Source: a virus
IMG/VR virus record: IMGVR_UViG_3300013005_000043
Span: 1-59,057 of that record
Strand: one strand, 5' to 3'
Length of the DNA: 59,057 nt
The notes beneath the pieces are model-generated. The model made no database searches and was not told where the DNA came from. It saw only the letters and a program-made list of their open reading frames with translations. Positions 51,168 to 58,667 of this stretch are shown here, piece by piece. The translations under genes and the position numbers were made by a program. Position 1 is the stretch's first letter. The number at the start of each line of letters is the position of its first letter.

Positions 51168-52523
51168 ATGAATTTAGAACGATTATTGGCCGAAAACATC
51201 GTTCGGTTTGGAACAAGAAATTTAACTGAAAATCAAATAAAACGACTACTTAAAGAACAAATGTCGGTTAGTGGTACTCCTCCAACTTCACCAGTTCCAA
51301 TAGTTAACCAATTTGTTAATGCTTCATCAAATTGGGGACCACAATTTACAGCAACATATAATACAGTTAAAGCATTTCTTACTAGAAACCAAGTTCCGTT
51401 TGCCGTAGGCATCGATTTAGCAGCAGCATGGTTAACGGTAGCTAGATATCTAGAAGGACTTGATAAATCAAAATTTAAAGCTGCATTTAAATCAATGCAA
51501 TCATTTGTACAATTTATTGAAAATTTAGGTCCATTAGATGGTAATGCATTTACAGCTGTAGAAATCCAATTGAATGAATCTACAAATGAAAAAGGAAAAG
51601 TATTAACTTCAGGAGTTATAACAAAAACAAGCGTTACTGGAAATCAACCAGGCGAATCATCTGACATCAATGACATTGTACAATTTTGTAATGATTATAA
51701 TTTGCAAATTACTGCTAAAAGCATAACAGATTCCGGCATTAATATTGACGGTACAATAGCAATTGACCCATATACACCAGGCGGCGGATATTCAATTGCA
51801 TCTGGAGCAAAAGGTGAAATCAAAGGTGGAACTTTCGTACAAGGTATGCCTGGACGCGTTGCTGGTGCTGGTAGCTTAAATTTAGTGAACGATGGAGGAT
51901 ATTTTTATATTTATTCATTAACAAAATATACAGCTGCATCAGCCGGAAGCGCTGGGAAGCAAATAACAACGATTACAGTAACTCCAGGTCCTGTAGTTCC
52001 AATTGATGCTACTGATGCATTTGAAAAATTAAAAATTCAGTTATCTCAAGCCGGCACAGAAGATATTAAAACAGCATTAACTGGATTACAATCGATTGGT
52101 AAAATAACAAATATACGGATTGAGTCAGCTGCATCATATGATGAAGAGGTAACATTAAATAATGCTGAGTTTGCTAAAAAGGTAGGATTACAACCAAATC
52201 AAGTTCCAGCAGACCCAACAAAGGATGCACAAGGAGTTGTAAAAGATCCAATGTCAGGAGGTAATGCATTTTTAGCATATATGCGAGGCGAAGCATTGAA
52301 AAATTTAGTAACGCAACTAATTCCGGGAATAACACCTACAGTAACCGCTGAAGTTAAAATTGGCGGCGCTAAAGCTAGATATGCAAAAGTTTTTGTAACG
52401 GTTCAAAAACCAGATGGGTCAACGGAAGTTACAACAGATGATCTTAAGACTATTGGTGTTGGAAGTAAAACTGTTAGCGGTGCAGGAACATTTAAAATTT
52501 ATAAATACGAAGCAACCTTTTAA
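51168..52523 (+). CDS. LLAEN-RFGT family protein 2, candidate packaged protein
   Basis: 451 residues if started at the ATG at 51168, which has TAAAGGAAACAAAAAC before it. A TTG at 51120 would add 16 residues ahead of that ribosome site and is rejected. N terminus: MNLERLLAENIVRFGTRNLT-ENQIKRLLKEQ. The LTEN and LLKEQ ends are plausible gp21 sites. The next 100 residues are helical. The middle is beta-rich with a P-G-G-G region. Residues near 280-430 (ITNIRIESAASYDEEV, FLAYMRGEALKNLVTQL) loosely resemble an OmpA-type domain, but I do not claim that. No enzyme motif is seen. Confidence 0.65.
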   Translation: MNLERLLAENIVRFGTRNLTENQIKRLLKEQMSVSGTPPTSPVPIVNQFVNASSNWGPQFTATYNTVKAFLTRNQVPFAVGIDLAAAWLTVARYLEGLDKSKFKAAFKSMQSFVQFIENLGPLDGNAFTAVEIQLNESTNEKGKVLTSGVITKTSVTGNQPGESSDINDIVQFCNDYNLQITAKSITDSGINIDGTIAIDPYTPGGGYSIASGAKGEIKGGTFVQGMPGRVAGAGSLNLVNDGGYFYIYSLTKYTAASAGSAGKQITTITVTPGPVVPIDATDAFEKLKIQLSQAGTEDIKTALTGLQSIGKITNIRIESAASYDEEVTLNNAEFAKKVGLQPNQVPADPTKDAQGVVKDPMSGGNAFLAYMRGEALKNLVTQLIPGITPTVTAEVKIGGAKARYAKVFVTVQKPDGSTEVTTDDLKTIGVGSKTVSGAGTFKIYKYEATF

Positions 52524-52540
52524 CATAAAATTTATTAAGT

Positions 52541-52568
52541 AATAGGGTGAAGAAATTCACCCTATTTT
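52541..52568 (+). terminator. Rho-independent terminator
   Basis: A perfect 11-bp stem AATAGGGTGAA/TTCACCCTATT with loop GAAA, followed by TT. It separates the plus-strand gene from the converging CAP-like gene. The GAAA tetraloop adds stability. Confidence 0.9.
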
Positions 52569-52569
52569 A

Positions 52570-53145
52570 CTATCCTTTATATGGAGTTTCTAAATATTTA
52601 TACGGATCTTTATAAAATCCCAATTGAAAAATACAATATACGTTTTTATAAGTCCCATAGTCTAAAACATTAACTGATATAGCACCAAATTTATTCAGAA
52701 TTATATTTAAATTAACACCAGACACTTCAATCTTATAATTAGTAGATGCCACAGATATAATTGGAGCTTTTAATGTTTTATGATGCCATTCCGAATGTTT
52801 CCATTGTTGAATACACGAATCAACAATCATTTCATATAAAGCTGGAGTAAGTTCTTGACGGATACCACAAACGCCTACGATTAATTCAGTACCTGGCATA
52901 ATATTAGTCCTATGACCCCACATACCATTAATACATAAATAATCATTTTGTTTTTTTGCCGAAACATAATAATTTTCTTCCCATATAAACGCCGATTCTC
53001 CCAATGATTTCCGGTATTCATTAACTTTTAAAAATAATTGTTTAGATAAACATTTATCTTCATAATATGATTGAGGTTTTCCTACAAAAATTTGAGCTGA
53101 TACGGAAAATGACACAAAACCTAAAATAACCAATAAACGTTTCAT
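52570..53145 (-). CDS. secreted CAP/SCP-like protein
   Basis: A 191-residue protein. Signal peptide MKRLLVILGFVSFSVSAQIF (cut probably A|Q). The mature part has the pattern of a CAP (SCP/PR-1/Tpx-1) domain: KVNEYRKSLGESAFIWEENY, a H-R/H-N pair in WGHRTN, EL-VGVCG, and W-KHSEWHHKTLKAP near residue 118. CAP domains often are secreted proteases, lipid-binding or membrane-active. Such a domain in a T4-like phage is unusual. Whether the active-site His/Glu residues are kept cannot be told by eye. It faces the plus-strand cluster and has its own promoter region shared with 53232. Confidence 0.55.
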   Translation of the reverse strand: MKRLLVILGFVSFSVSAQIFVGKPQSYYEDKCLSKQLFLKVNEYRKSLGESAFIWEENYYVSAKKQNDYLCINGMWGHRTNIMPGTELIVGVCGIRQELTPALYEMIVDSCIQQWKHSEWHHKTLKAPIISVASTNYKIEVSGVNLNIILNKFGAISVNVLDYGTYKNVYCIFQLGFYKDPYKYLETPYKG

Positions 53146-53192
53146 AACTTTAATTTTTTAATTAAATTTATAATATAAAATAACATCGTAAA

Positions 53193-53229
53193 ATCCAACC
53201 TATTCTTTTAATTATGTTCATATTTATTA
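53193..53229 (+). promoter_or_regulatory. late-promoter-like motif, plus strand
   Basis: ATCCAACCTATTC at 53193 and ATATTTATTA at 53220-53229, a third copy of the upstream-box plus motif arrangement. Here the motif ends only 2-3 bases before the ATG at 53232, which would mean a leaderless or very short message. Confidence 0.5.
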
Positions 53230-53231
53230 AT

Positions 53232-55427
53232 ATGATACGATCTATAACATATGACGAAGTATTGCGAGAAGCTTTTTTAGAAAAATTTGTAGAGCAAAAG
53301 CAATTACAACTCGAAGCTCCGAAATCAGATATTCCCCCTGCAGGAATGTATAAGTTACCAAATCAACCCAAAGGATCGTATTATGCAGTATATAAAAATA
53401 ACTGGTACTATTTTTTTCCGGAAAGAATTACGTATGCCGGAGGCGGAGATGTAGACGAACAATTGAGCCATAAAAAAGTAACAGATGCCGCAGAAATAAA
53501 AAAATTAAATCGTCGAGCAAAATGGTTTCGAAAATTTTCTGCATCGGAATTACAAGTCCTAGCAAAAATTACTCCAAAAGACAATACATTAACATATATT
53601 GATACAGATGGTGTTGAGACTGTCAGAAAAGTTTTAGTTACGCCTGAGATTGTAATCAGCCGAATGGATCCTAAAAAAGCCGCTCAACGAATTTATGATG
53701 CTAAGGGTATTATAGATAATGAATCTGAAGCATTGGCCGTAATATCAAATATTACCGACAGTCAAGAATATTGGAGAATCAACAAAGCATTCATGGATAA
53801 AGTTGATCCAAAAAAACGAACAATTGTTGAATATTTAAGATCATTTTTATCAACAGCAGATTTATGTAGAGCTGCTTGGCTATTAGAAGGCACATTAAGT
53901 AAAGGCGATTATTCCGTATTAAAACAATTGAATACGTACGGCGAAATAAAAAAGGTTGCAACATGGGTGTATCGCAATATGCCGAATTCCATAAAGAATC
54001 AATTAAATTTAAAAGAAAAACAACAATTTGATAAAGAATTGCCACAAATGGAAATGACATTTCCGGGCGGTGTAGGAATTCAAATGCCAGCATTTGGTGG
54101 TCCTGGACGGGGTACTGGTGCAGTAAATTTAAAAGCTGATTATTATGCAGGTTTAGCACAAAATTTAAAAGGGTGGCATCCGGATGCAGCGCGTATGGTT
54201 TGGAATTATTTGCATTCTCCAGCGCTGTATTTAAATGAATTCAAAAATGATTTAAAATCAGTAGACTTTCGAGATTTTATGGCTCAAGTAGGTAGCGTAG
54301 CAGGGCAAGCAACATATTGGACTTGGGAAGAGACGGTACAATATTTACGAGGACTTGCTTATTCTCCCGAAGGTATAATTGGTACTGTTGTGTTAGATGT
54401 GTTTCCACTTACAAAATGGATTCCTAAAGTAGTATTTGGTATTTTGTTAGCGGATGATATATACAAGATATCGACGGGTACTTCTAACGACGAAACCGTA
54501 ATGAACATGATATTCGATGCATTGGGCGTATTTCATACAGCCATAATAAGTGCAGTTGGTAAAGTTTTCCGTCCATTGTTGCGAGGTATTATTTCGATAA
54601 TTGGTCGTGGTTTTAAAATGACAGCGCCTGGTGTTAAATATTTAGTACAATTTATACAACGTGCTTCAAAATCTGTAATTGCAACTTTGGAAAGAATTGG
54701 CGGTGGTAAATTATTATCAACAATTGTACAAACGTTTAAAGAAGGATTAACATTAATTAAAAGCACAATAAAAGATATTCCATTTTTAAAAGGTGCAATT
54801 ACTTATTTAGATAAAGCACTTGCAACCATTGAATTGTATTGGATTGGTATGATTAAACCGTTTTTAGAGACATTGCAAAATGTTATAAAAACAGTAGCAC
54901 GATGGCCTGGTCAAACAGTTGAATACATCATGGGCAAATTAGGTTATGGTGCAGAGACGTTGCCAGCAAAAGCTGTTAAAGCTGGAGTTCATACAATACC
55001 CATTGCATATAGTATAGATTGGGCACTTCGAAGTTATGCTAAATGGAAATCTGAATATGATTTAAAACAATTAAGCGAAAAACAACAACGAGCTTTCTTA
55101 AAAGCAAATTCGGAACTATTACAAGAGCATGTTATTGGAGTTCCAAATGTTAAACGTTTAGAATCATGGAAATATGATGAAACTGCAGGAGAATTAAAAT
55201 CATTTGGCGTTTGGAATAACTATGAAGATCAAATGTCTGATGCATTTGGTAATATTATTCCAATGGAAATGGTATTATATGATACGTTAAAGATTGAAGG
55301 CGAATCTGCTACATATATAAAAGTTATGATGCCATTAGATCCAAATTTAAAAACTATTGAAGAAGTATATATAAAAAGATCAGAAATTGATCAAGTTAAC
55401 ACAAAACCATTAAAAGACATCAAATAA
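53232..55427 (+). CDS. 731-residue hydrophobic-segment protein, candidate ejected virion protein
   Basis: Start at the ATG at 53232 (MIRSITYDEVLREAFLEKFV); an ATG at 53214 lies upstream of the promoter motif and is rejected. The N terminus is an amphipathic helix ending LQLEAPKSD, a candidate gp21 site. Residues ~270-285 hold MPAFGGPGRGTGAVNL. Residues ~378-425 and 440-470 have amphipathic or hydrophobic helices (GIIGTVVLDVFPLTKWIPKV-VFGILLADD, AIISAVGKVFRPLLRGIISI). The long protein has no signal peptide. It could be a virion core protein that inserts into the host envelope during injection, as for podovirus core proteins, but that is inference. Confidence 0.6.
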   Translation: MIRSITYDEVLREAFLEKFVEQKQLQLEAPKSDIPPAGMYKLPNQPKGSYYAVYKNNWYYFFPERITYAGGGDVDEQLSHKKVTDAAEIKKLNRRAKWFRKFSASELQVLAKITPKDNTLTYIDTDGVETVRKVLVTPEIVISRMDPKKAAQRIYDAKGIIDNESEALAVISNITDSQEYWRINKAFMDKVDPKKRTIVEYLRSFLSTADLCRAAWLLEGTLSKGDYSVLKQLNTYGEIKKVATWVYRNMPNSIKNQLNLKEKQQFDKELPQMEMTFPGGVGIQMPAFGGPGRGTGAVNLKADYYAGLAQNLKGWHPDAARMVWNYLHSPALYLNEFKNDLKSVDFRDFMAQVGSVAGQATYWTWEETVQYLRGLAYSPEGIIGTVVLDVFPLTKWIPKVVFGILLADDIYKISTGTSNDETVMNMIFDALGVFHTAIISAVGKVFRPLLRGIISIIGRGFKMTAPGVKYLVQFIQRASKSVIATLERIGGGKLLSTIVQTFKEGLTLIKSTIKDIPFLKGAITYLDKALATIELYWIGMIKPFLETLQNVIKTVARWPGQTVEYIMGKLGYGAETLPAKAVKAGVHTIPIAYSIDWALRSYAKWKSEYDLKQLSEKQQRAFLKANSELLQEHVIGVPNVKRLESWKYDETAGELKSFGVWNNYEDQMSDAFGNIIPMEMVLYDTLKIEGESATYIKVMMPLDPNLKTIEEVYIKRSEIDQVNTKPLKDIK

Positions 55428-55437
55428 AGGAATATCA

Positions 55438-57051
55438 ATGAATTATCAAAAAAAATTAGATTCATTAATTGAACGAGCTTTATCAAATATTGTTCAAAAT
55501 AAAAAAATTATAATTAGCGAACAAGATCCACCTAGTAAAGGAGGATTTGTATTTACACCGGAGACGCCAGAAACTGTAACGACTACTAACGCTACGGGTA
55601 AAACTACAAAACCAAAAACTGTTAAGAAAGTAGTAAAAAAAGATGCAGAGAAACCAAAACCATCAACAACAAATGTAACAGATTCATCTACTACATGGCA
55701 GCCTCCGGCAAAAGATTCAACTGCTTACCAAAAAGCATTAGAACAAAAAGTTCAAAAATATTATGATAAAGATAATCCGGAACATGATGATGCATGGAAT
55801 GGTGTCATGGTATATGGTGCATTGATAGGTTTAGGTGCATTTTTACTTGGAAAAGGTTATGTTAAATATAAAGCCGTAACAGACCCAGAATGGGCACAAA
55901 CATCAGGATTCTATAGAAATATGTATGGTCAACCTTTTTGGCCTGGTTGGATTCGTTGGTTTGGCGGGCAACAATTAAGAGATATTCAAGATTTAAAAAA
56001 ATTCTTAAATTTAGAACGCGAACGAGGAAATATTACTTTAACAGAATATGATAATTTCATTCGCGCATTAAATAAATCCGATCGATATATTAAGCGAGCT
56101 AAGACTTTTAATCGAGAGCTAAAAGATGTTAAGGCTGGCGTAATGACCATGGAAGAACTTATAGAAAGATTGCCAAGAGCATATCAAGAAAATGAAGCAT
56201 TTACATCAGCTTTATTAAAATATGATGATGAAGTATTATCATATGGTAGACCTGGAGGAAGGAGAGTTGTTCGAGGAACAGCTGGCGAACTTACGGGCAC
56301 TGCACCAGGATATGCAGCCAAATATACCGATTTAATCAGATCATATGATGAAATGCGTTATATAGATTGGAATGAGTTTGTACAAACATATGGTGATAAA
56401 TATGGAGAACTCACTAATATATCGGCCTTACATAACGTTGGCCCCGGGCAATGGATAAGTTGGGTCGATTATGCTACACCAGATCAATTAAGAGAAATGA
56501 GAAAAGCAGCAAAGGCAGCAATAAAAGCTGGCGAGCCAATCCCGATAACAAAATATGGAATAGAAGATATGATGTTAAATGCAAGCGAAGGACAGTTTTT
56601 AGGTCCGGATGGAAGAATGGCTGGAGGGCCTGCAGTAACAAAGCCAGTTGTAACAATCAACATGCATGCATTTGCTAGTTCTACCATTCTTAGAAATTTA
56701 GAAACATCTGTTAAAAATAACGTACCTTGTATAGAATTTCATTTAAAGTTTCAAACGGCAGGAAAAGAAAATTTAAAAAAGTTTTTAATGAGTGATGAGA
56801 TGACAACAATTGCCGGAGAATCTTATTCTTCAGCTGAAGCAAATGCTATTATACGAAAACTTGACTCTGATGGATCGAACATTGTATTACCAAAAAAATA
56901 CACAGAGCCCGGCGCGACAATCCCGGATATGAACCAATGGACTGCTGACATGAAAGAAATAGGACTTCGACCAGTTTATAGAAATGATTCAAACAGAAAA
57001 CGACAAATTGCGTACGCAGAAATTTATAAAATATTAAGAAAGGGTCTTTAA
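55438..57051 (+). CDS. 537-residue protein with single membrane-like helix, candidate packaged protein
   Basis: A 537-residue protein 10 bases after the previous gene, with an AAAGGAATATC ribosome site. N terminus: MNYQKKLDSLIERALSNIVQ and NKKIIISEQDPP, an amphipathic helix followed by IISE. A K/P/T-rich linker fills residues 40-90. A hydrophobic segment is at about 123-143 (GVMVYGALIGLGAFLLG). The C-terminal half is a mixed alpha/beta domain (PGQWISWVDYATPDQLREMR, VTINMHAFASSTILRNLE) that I do not recognise. It overlaps nothing on the other strand and converges with the gene at 57054. Confidence 0.6.
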   Translation: MNYQKKLDSLIERALSNIVQNKKIIISEQDPPSKGGFVFTPETPETVTTTNATGKTTKPKTVKKVVKKDAEKPKPSTTNVTDSSTTWQPPAKDSTAYQKALEQKVQKYYDKDNPEHDDAWNGVMVYGALIGLGAFLLGKGYVKYKAVTDPEWAQTSGFYRNMYGQPFWPGWIRWFGGQQLRDIQDLKKFLNLERERGNITLTEYDNFIRALNKSDRYIKRAKTFNRELKDVKAGVMTMEELIERLPRAYQENEAFTSALLKYDDEVLSYGRPGGRRVVRGTAGELTGTAPGYAAKYTDLIRSYDEMRYIDWNEFVQTYGDKYGELTNISALHNVGPGQWISWVDYATPDQLREMRKAAKAAIKAGEPIPITKYGIEDMMLNASEGQFLGPDGRMAGGPAVTKPVVTINMHAFASSTILRNLETSVKNNVPCIEFHLKFQTAGKENLKKFLMSDEMTTIAGESYSSAEANAIIRKLDSDGSNIVLPKKYTEPGATIPDMNQWTADMKEIGLRPVYRNDSNRKRQIAYAEIYKILRKGL

Positions 57052-57053
57052 TT

Positions 57054-57611
57054 TTATTTTTTAATAAAACCGTTTAAGAAATCTCGCTGTCGTTGGATTG
57101 CGTCATCAAGTTCATGATTTTTTCGTTTTTTTGAAGTTGATGTAAGCAATCCAACATTGCTAGATTTAGAAGCATCTTTTGTTGTATGTTTAATTCTGGG
57201 TTCTTTAGGCTTTCTATTATTTTTTGAAGGTATGTCGTTGCTAGTTGTATGCTGGCTTGTGCTTTGTACTGTTGTCCTTCTGGGGTGTTCAAAAATTGGT
57301 GAATCCGATCCTGCAAATCCATTTCTGGCTCTCGTTTCGAGTTCTTCTTTGGTAAATGATTTTGTTTTATCGATATCAATGCATCCTGTGAAATATGCTG
57401 TCTTATAGCCTTTGGTTGTAACCCCACACGGATATTTTGTAGTGTTCGATTCAACCATATACTGAACTCCCCAGCCCACTTCTTTAGTATTAATAACATA
57501 ACCATATTTTTTTGTACCTAACCAAGTAAAGAATACCGGATCGCCTATTTTAAATTGAAGTTTGTTAAATTGTTTTTGTATATTATCTGGTATTGTTTGT
57601 TTTTTTGCCAT
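57054..57611 (-). CDS. SH3-like/basic hypothetical protein (185 aa)
   Basis: The first 60 residues (GDPVFFTWLGTKKYGYVINT, VGWGVQYMVESNTTKYPCGV) look like a small beta-barrel of SH3/Tudor type. The remainder is highly basic and low complexity (RNGFAGSDSPIFEHPRRTT, KSSNVGLLTSTSKKRKNHEL) and may bind nucleic acid. The stop sits 2 bases from the stop of the plus-strand gene. No closer relation is recognised. It could be early or non-virion because the gene lies outside the late operons and no motif precedes it. Confidence 0.55.
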   Translation of the reverse strand: MAKKQTIPDNIQKQFNKLQFKIGDPVFFTWLGTKKYGYVINTKEVGWGVQYMVESNTTKYPCGVTTKGYKTAYFTGCIDIDKTKSFTKEELETRARNGFAGSDSPIFEHPRRTTVQSTSQHTTSNDIPSKNNRKPKEPRIKHTTKDASKSSNVGLLTSTSKKRKNHELDDAIQRQRDFLNGFIKK

Positions 57612-57617
57612 GTATTT

Positions 57618-58085
57618 TTAATTTAAACATAAGCCTGTAGAACAACTAATAATTCGAAATACGCGCATATATCTCGTAATCTTATCTCGTTTAAACATTT
57701 TTTCTGTTGCAGTGTCTCGAGTAATCATATAGCCGGATTCTATGAATTTAATTATTACTGCACGAACCGCGCGTAAACTATTTGATTCAATCATAATGCT
57801 TGTATCATCAATTGTAACATCTACATAATCAGTATTTTTTGATAGATCAGATACTTCAATTTCTTCTCGTTGAGCACTAATTAAATTGAGATCTTCAACT
57901 TCATTATATCGTTCTAAATTGTTTTGAACTGTATCGAAAAAATTAGAAAGATCTAAACCAGATGATTTAATACGAGCTGCATCATATGAATCAAATAAAA
58001 ATTCAAGTTTCTGTGTTTTAGCCAACGACTTGAAATATTCATATTCTGAATATGCAATTGTAATACTATCGAACATCGTTTTCAT
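57618..58085 (-). CDS. hypothetical protein (155 aa)
   Basis: The ATG at 58085 (MKTMFDSITIAYSEYEYFKS) is preferred because CGGAGCTGCAAA precedes it. An ATG 33 bases earlier would overlap more of the upstream gene. Beta/alpha mixed character with VEVSDLSKNTDYVDVTIDDT and a C-terminal RVFRIISCSTGLCLN. No domain recognised. It overlaps the preceding gene by 20 bases. Confidence 0.55.
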   Translation of the reverse strand: MKTMFDSITIAYSEYEYFKSLAKTQKLEFLFDSYDAARIKSSGLDLSNFFDTVQNNLERYNEVEDLNLISAQREEIEVSDLSKNTDYVDVTIDDTSIMIESNSLRAVRAVIIKFIESGYMITRDTATEKMFKRDKITRYMRVFRIISCSTGLCLN

Positions 58086-58260
58086 TTTGCAGCTCCGTTT
58101 CAGAAAGTTTAACATCAAATATCTTAATAAACTCAGTAACTGGTAAATCTTTGATTAGAGCAGCTGTTGTTTTAGCAGATTCTAAAGATTCAGCATATAT
58201 TCGCCCTATAGGCTCGGAACTAGTGTCAGATCTATAAAAATATACATACCATGTTTTCAT
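58066..58260 (-). CDS. small hypothetical protein (64 aa)
   Basis: MKTWYVYFYRSDTSSEPIGR-IYAESLESAK is a compact beta-alpha start, similar to short phage proteins that resemble the PRTRC/‘YxYFYRxD’ type, but no family is claimed. It leads a two-gene unit with its own promoter motif. Confidence 0.5.
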   Translation of the reverse strand: MKTWYVYFYRSDTSSEPIGRIYAESLESAKTTAALIKDLPVTEFIKIFDVKLSETELQNENDVR

Positions 58261-58272
58261 GATCTGCCTTTA

Positions 58273-58665
58273 TTATAAATATAATCCTAATTCATATTTT
58301 TTCATTGATACTTCTAAGGCGTCTGTCAATGTTTGTGCTAATTTTCCAATTTCATGTTTACGTAATGAAAATGTATATCCTTTAACATCCACGTAAAAAA
58401 CATCATCTTGTTTAGGACGTTGTGCATAAACGTTTTCAGATAATGTATTTATGTTTTTAGCAAGATTAATCAAATCTTTATAATTTAAAGAAAGTTTTTG
58501 ATTAAATATGCATAATTGTCCAACTGTACAAGCCATTGGATCGGTTTTAAAATTTTCAGCTGATATTTTAGATTCAACTTCAAAATCTAAATTAGCCCAA
58601 GTTTCGCCATATCGTTTAACATATTTTTCTGAAATAGCCCATGGCTGATTAATACTGTTTGTCAT
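58273..58665 (-). CDS. hypothetical protein (130 aa)
   Basis: Starts MTNSINQPWAISEKYVKRYG. A long helical segment LSLNYKDLINLAKNINTLSE is followed by VFYVDVKGYTFSLRKHEIGK, a likely small mixed domain. No recognised family. Stop lies beside the next gene's promoter motif. It and the gene to the right run as a unit, with a 2-base gap. Confidence 0.55.
   Translation of the reverse strand: MTNSINQPWAISEKYVKRYGETWANLDFEVESKISAENFKTDPMACTVGQLCIFNQKLSLNYKDLINLAKNINTLSENVYAQRPKQDDVFYVDVKGYTFSLRKHEIGKLAQTLTDALEVSMKKYELGLYL
58274..58283 (-). promoter_or_regulatory. late-promoter-like motif
   Basis: The minus strand reads GATTATATTTATAATAAAGG, 13 bases before the ATG at 58260. It overlaps the stop codon of the preceding gene. 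Confidence 0.65.
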
Positions 58666-58667
58666 TT

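Noticed and set aside
51700-52500. OmpA-type domain in the 451-residue protein
   Set aside because: Only a loose pattern (R-x-E-A-L-x-x-L) was seen; not enough for a call.
57052-57069. AT-only hairpin TTTTATT/AATAAAA between converging genes
   Set aside because: Seven A-T pairs with a T-only loop arise easily in this composition; not called a terminator.
57074-57505. 143-codon frame overlapping the 185-residue gene
   Set aside because: Shadow in a second frame of the same strand; the 185-residue frame has a better start and domain-like composition.
2918-58284. TATAAATA strings on the plus strand as T4-type plus-strand late promoters
   Set aside because: They point away from the genes: the plus strand next to them has no coding sequence in that direction. 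On the gene's coding strand the box reads ATATTTAT, and the three plus-strand genes have the same orientation.
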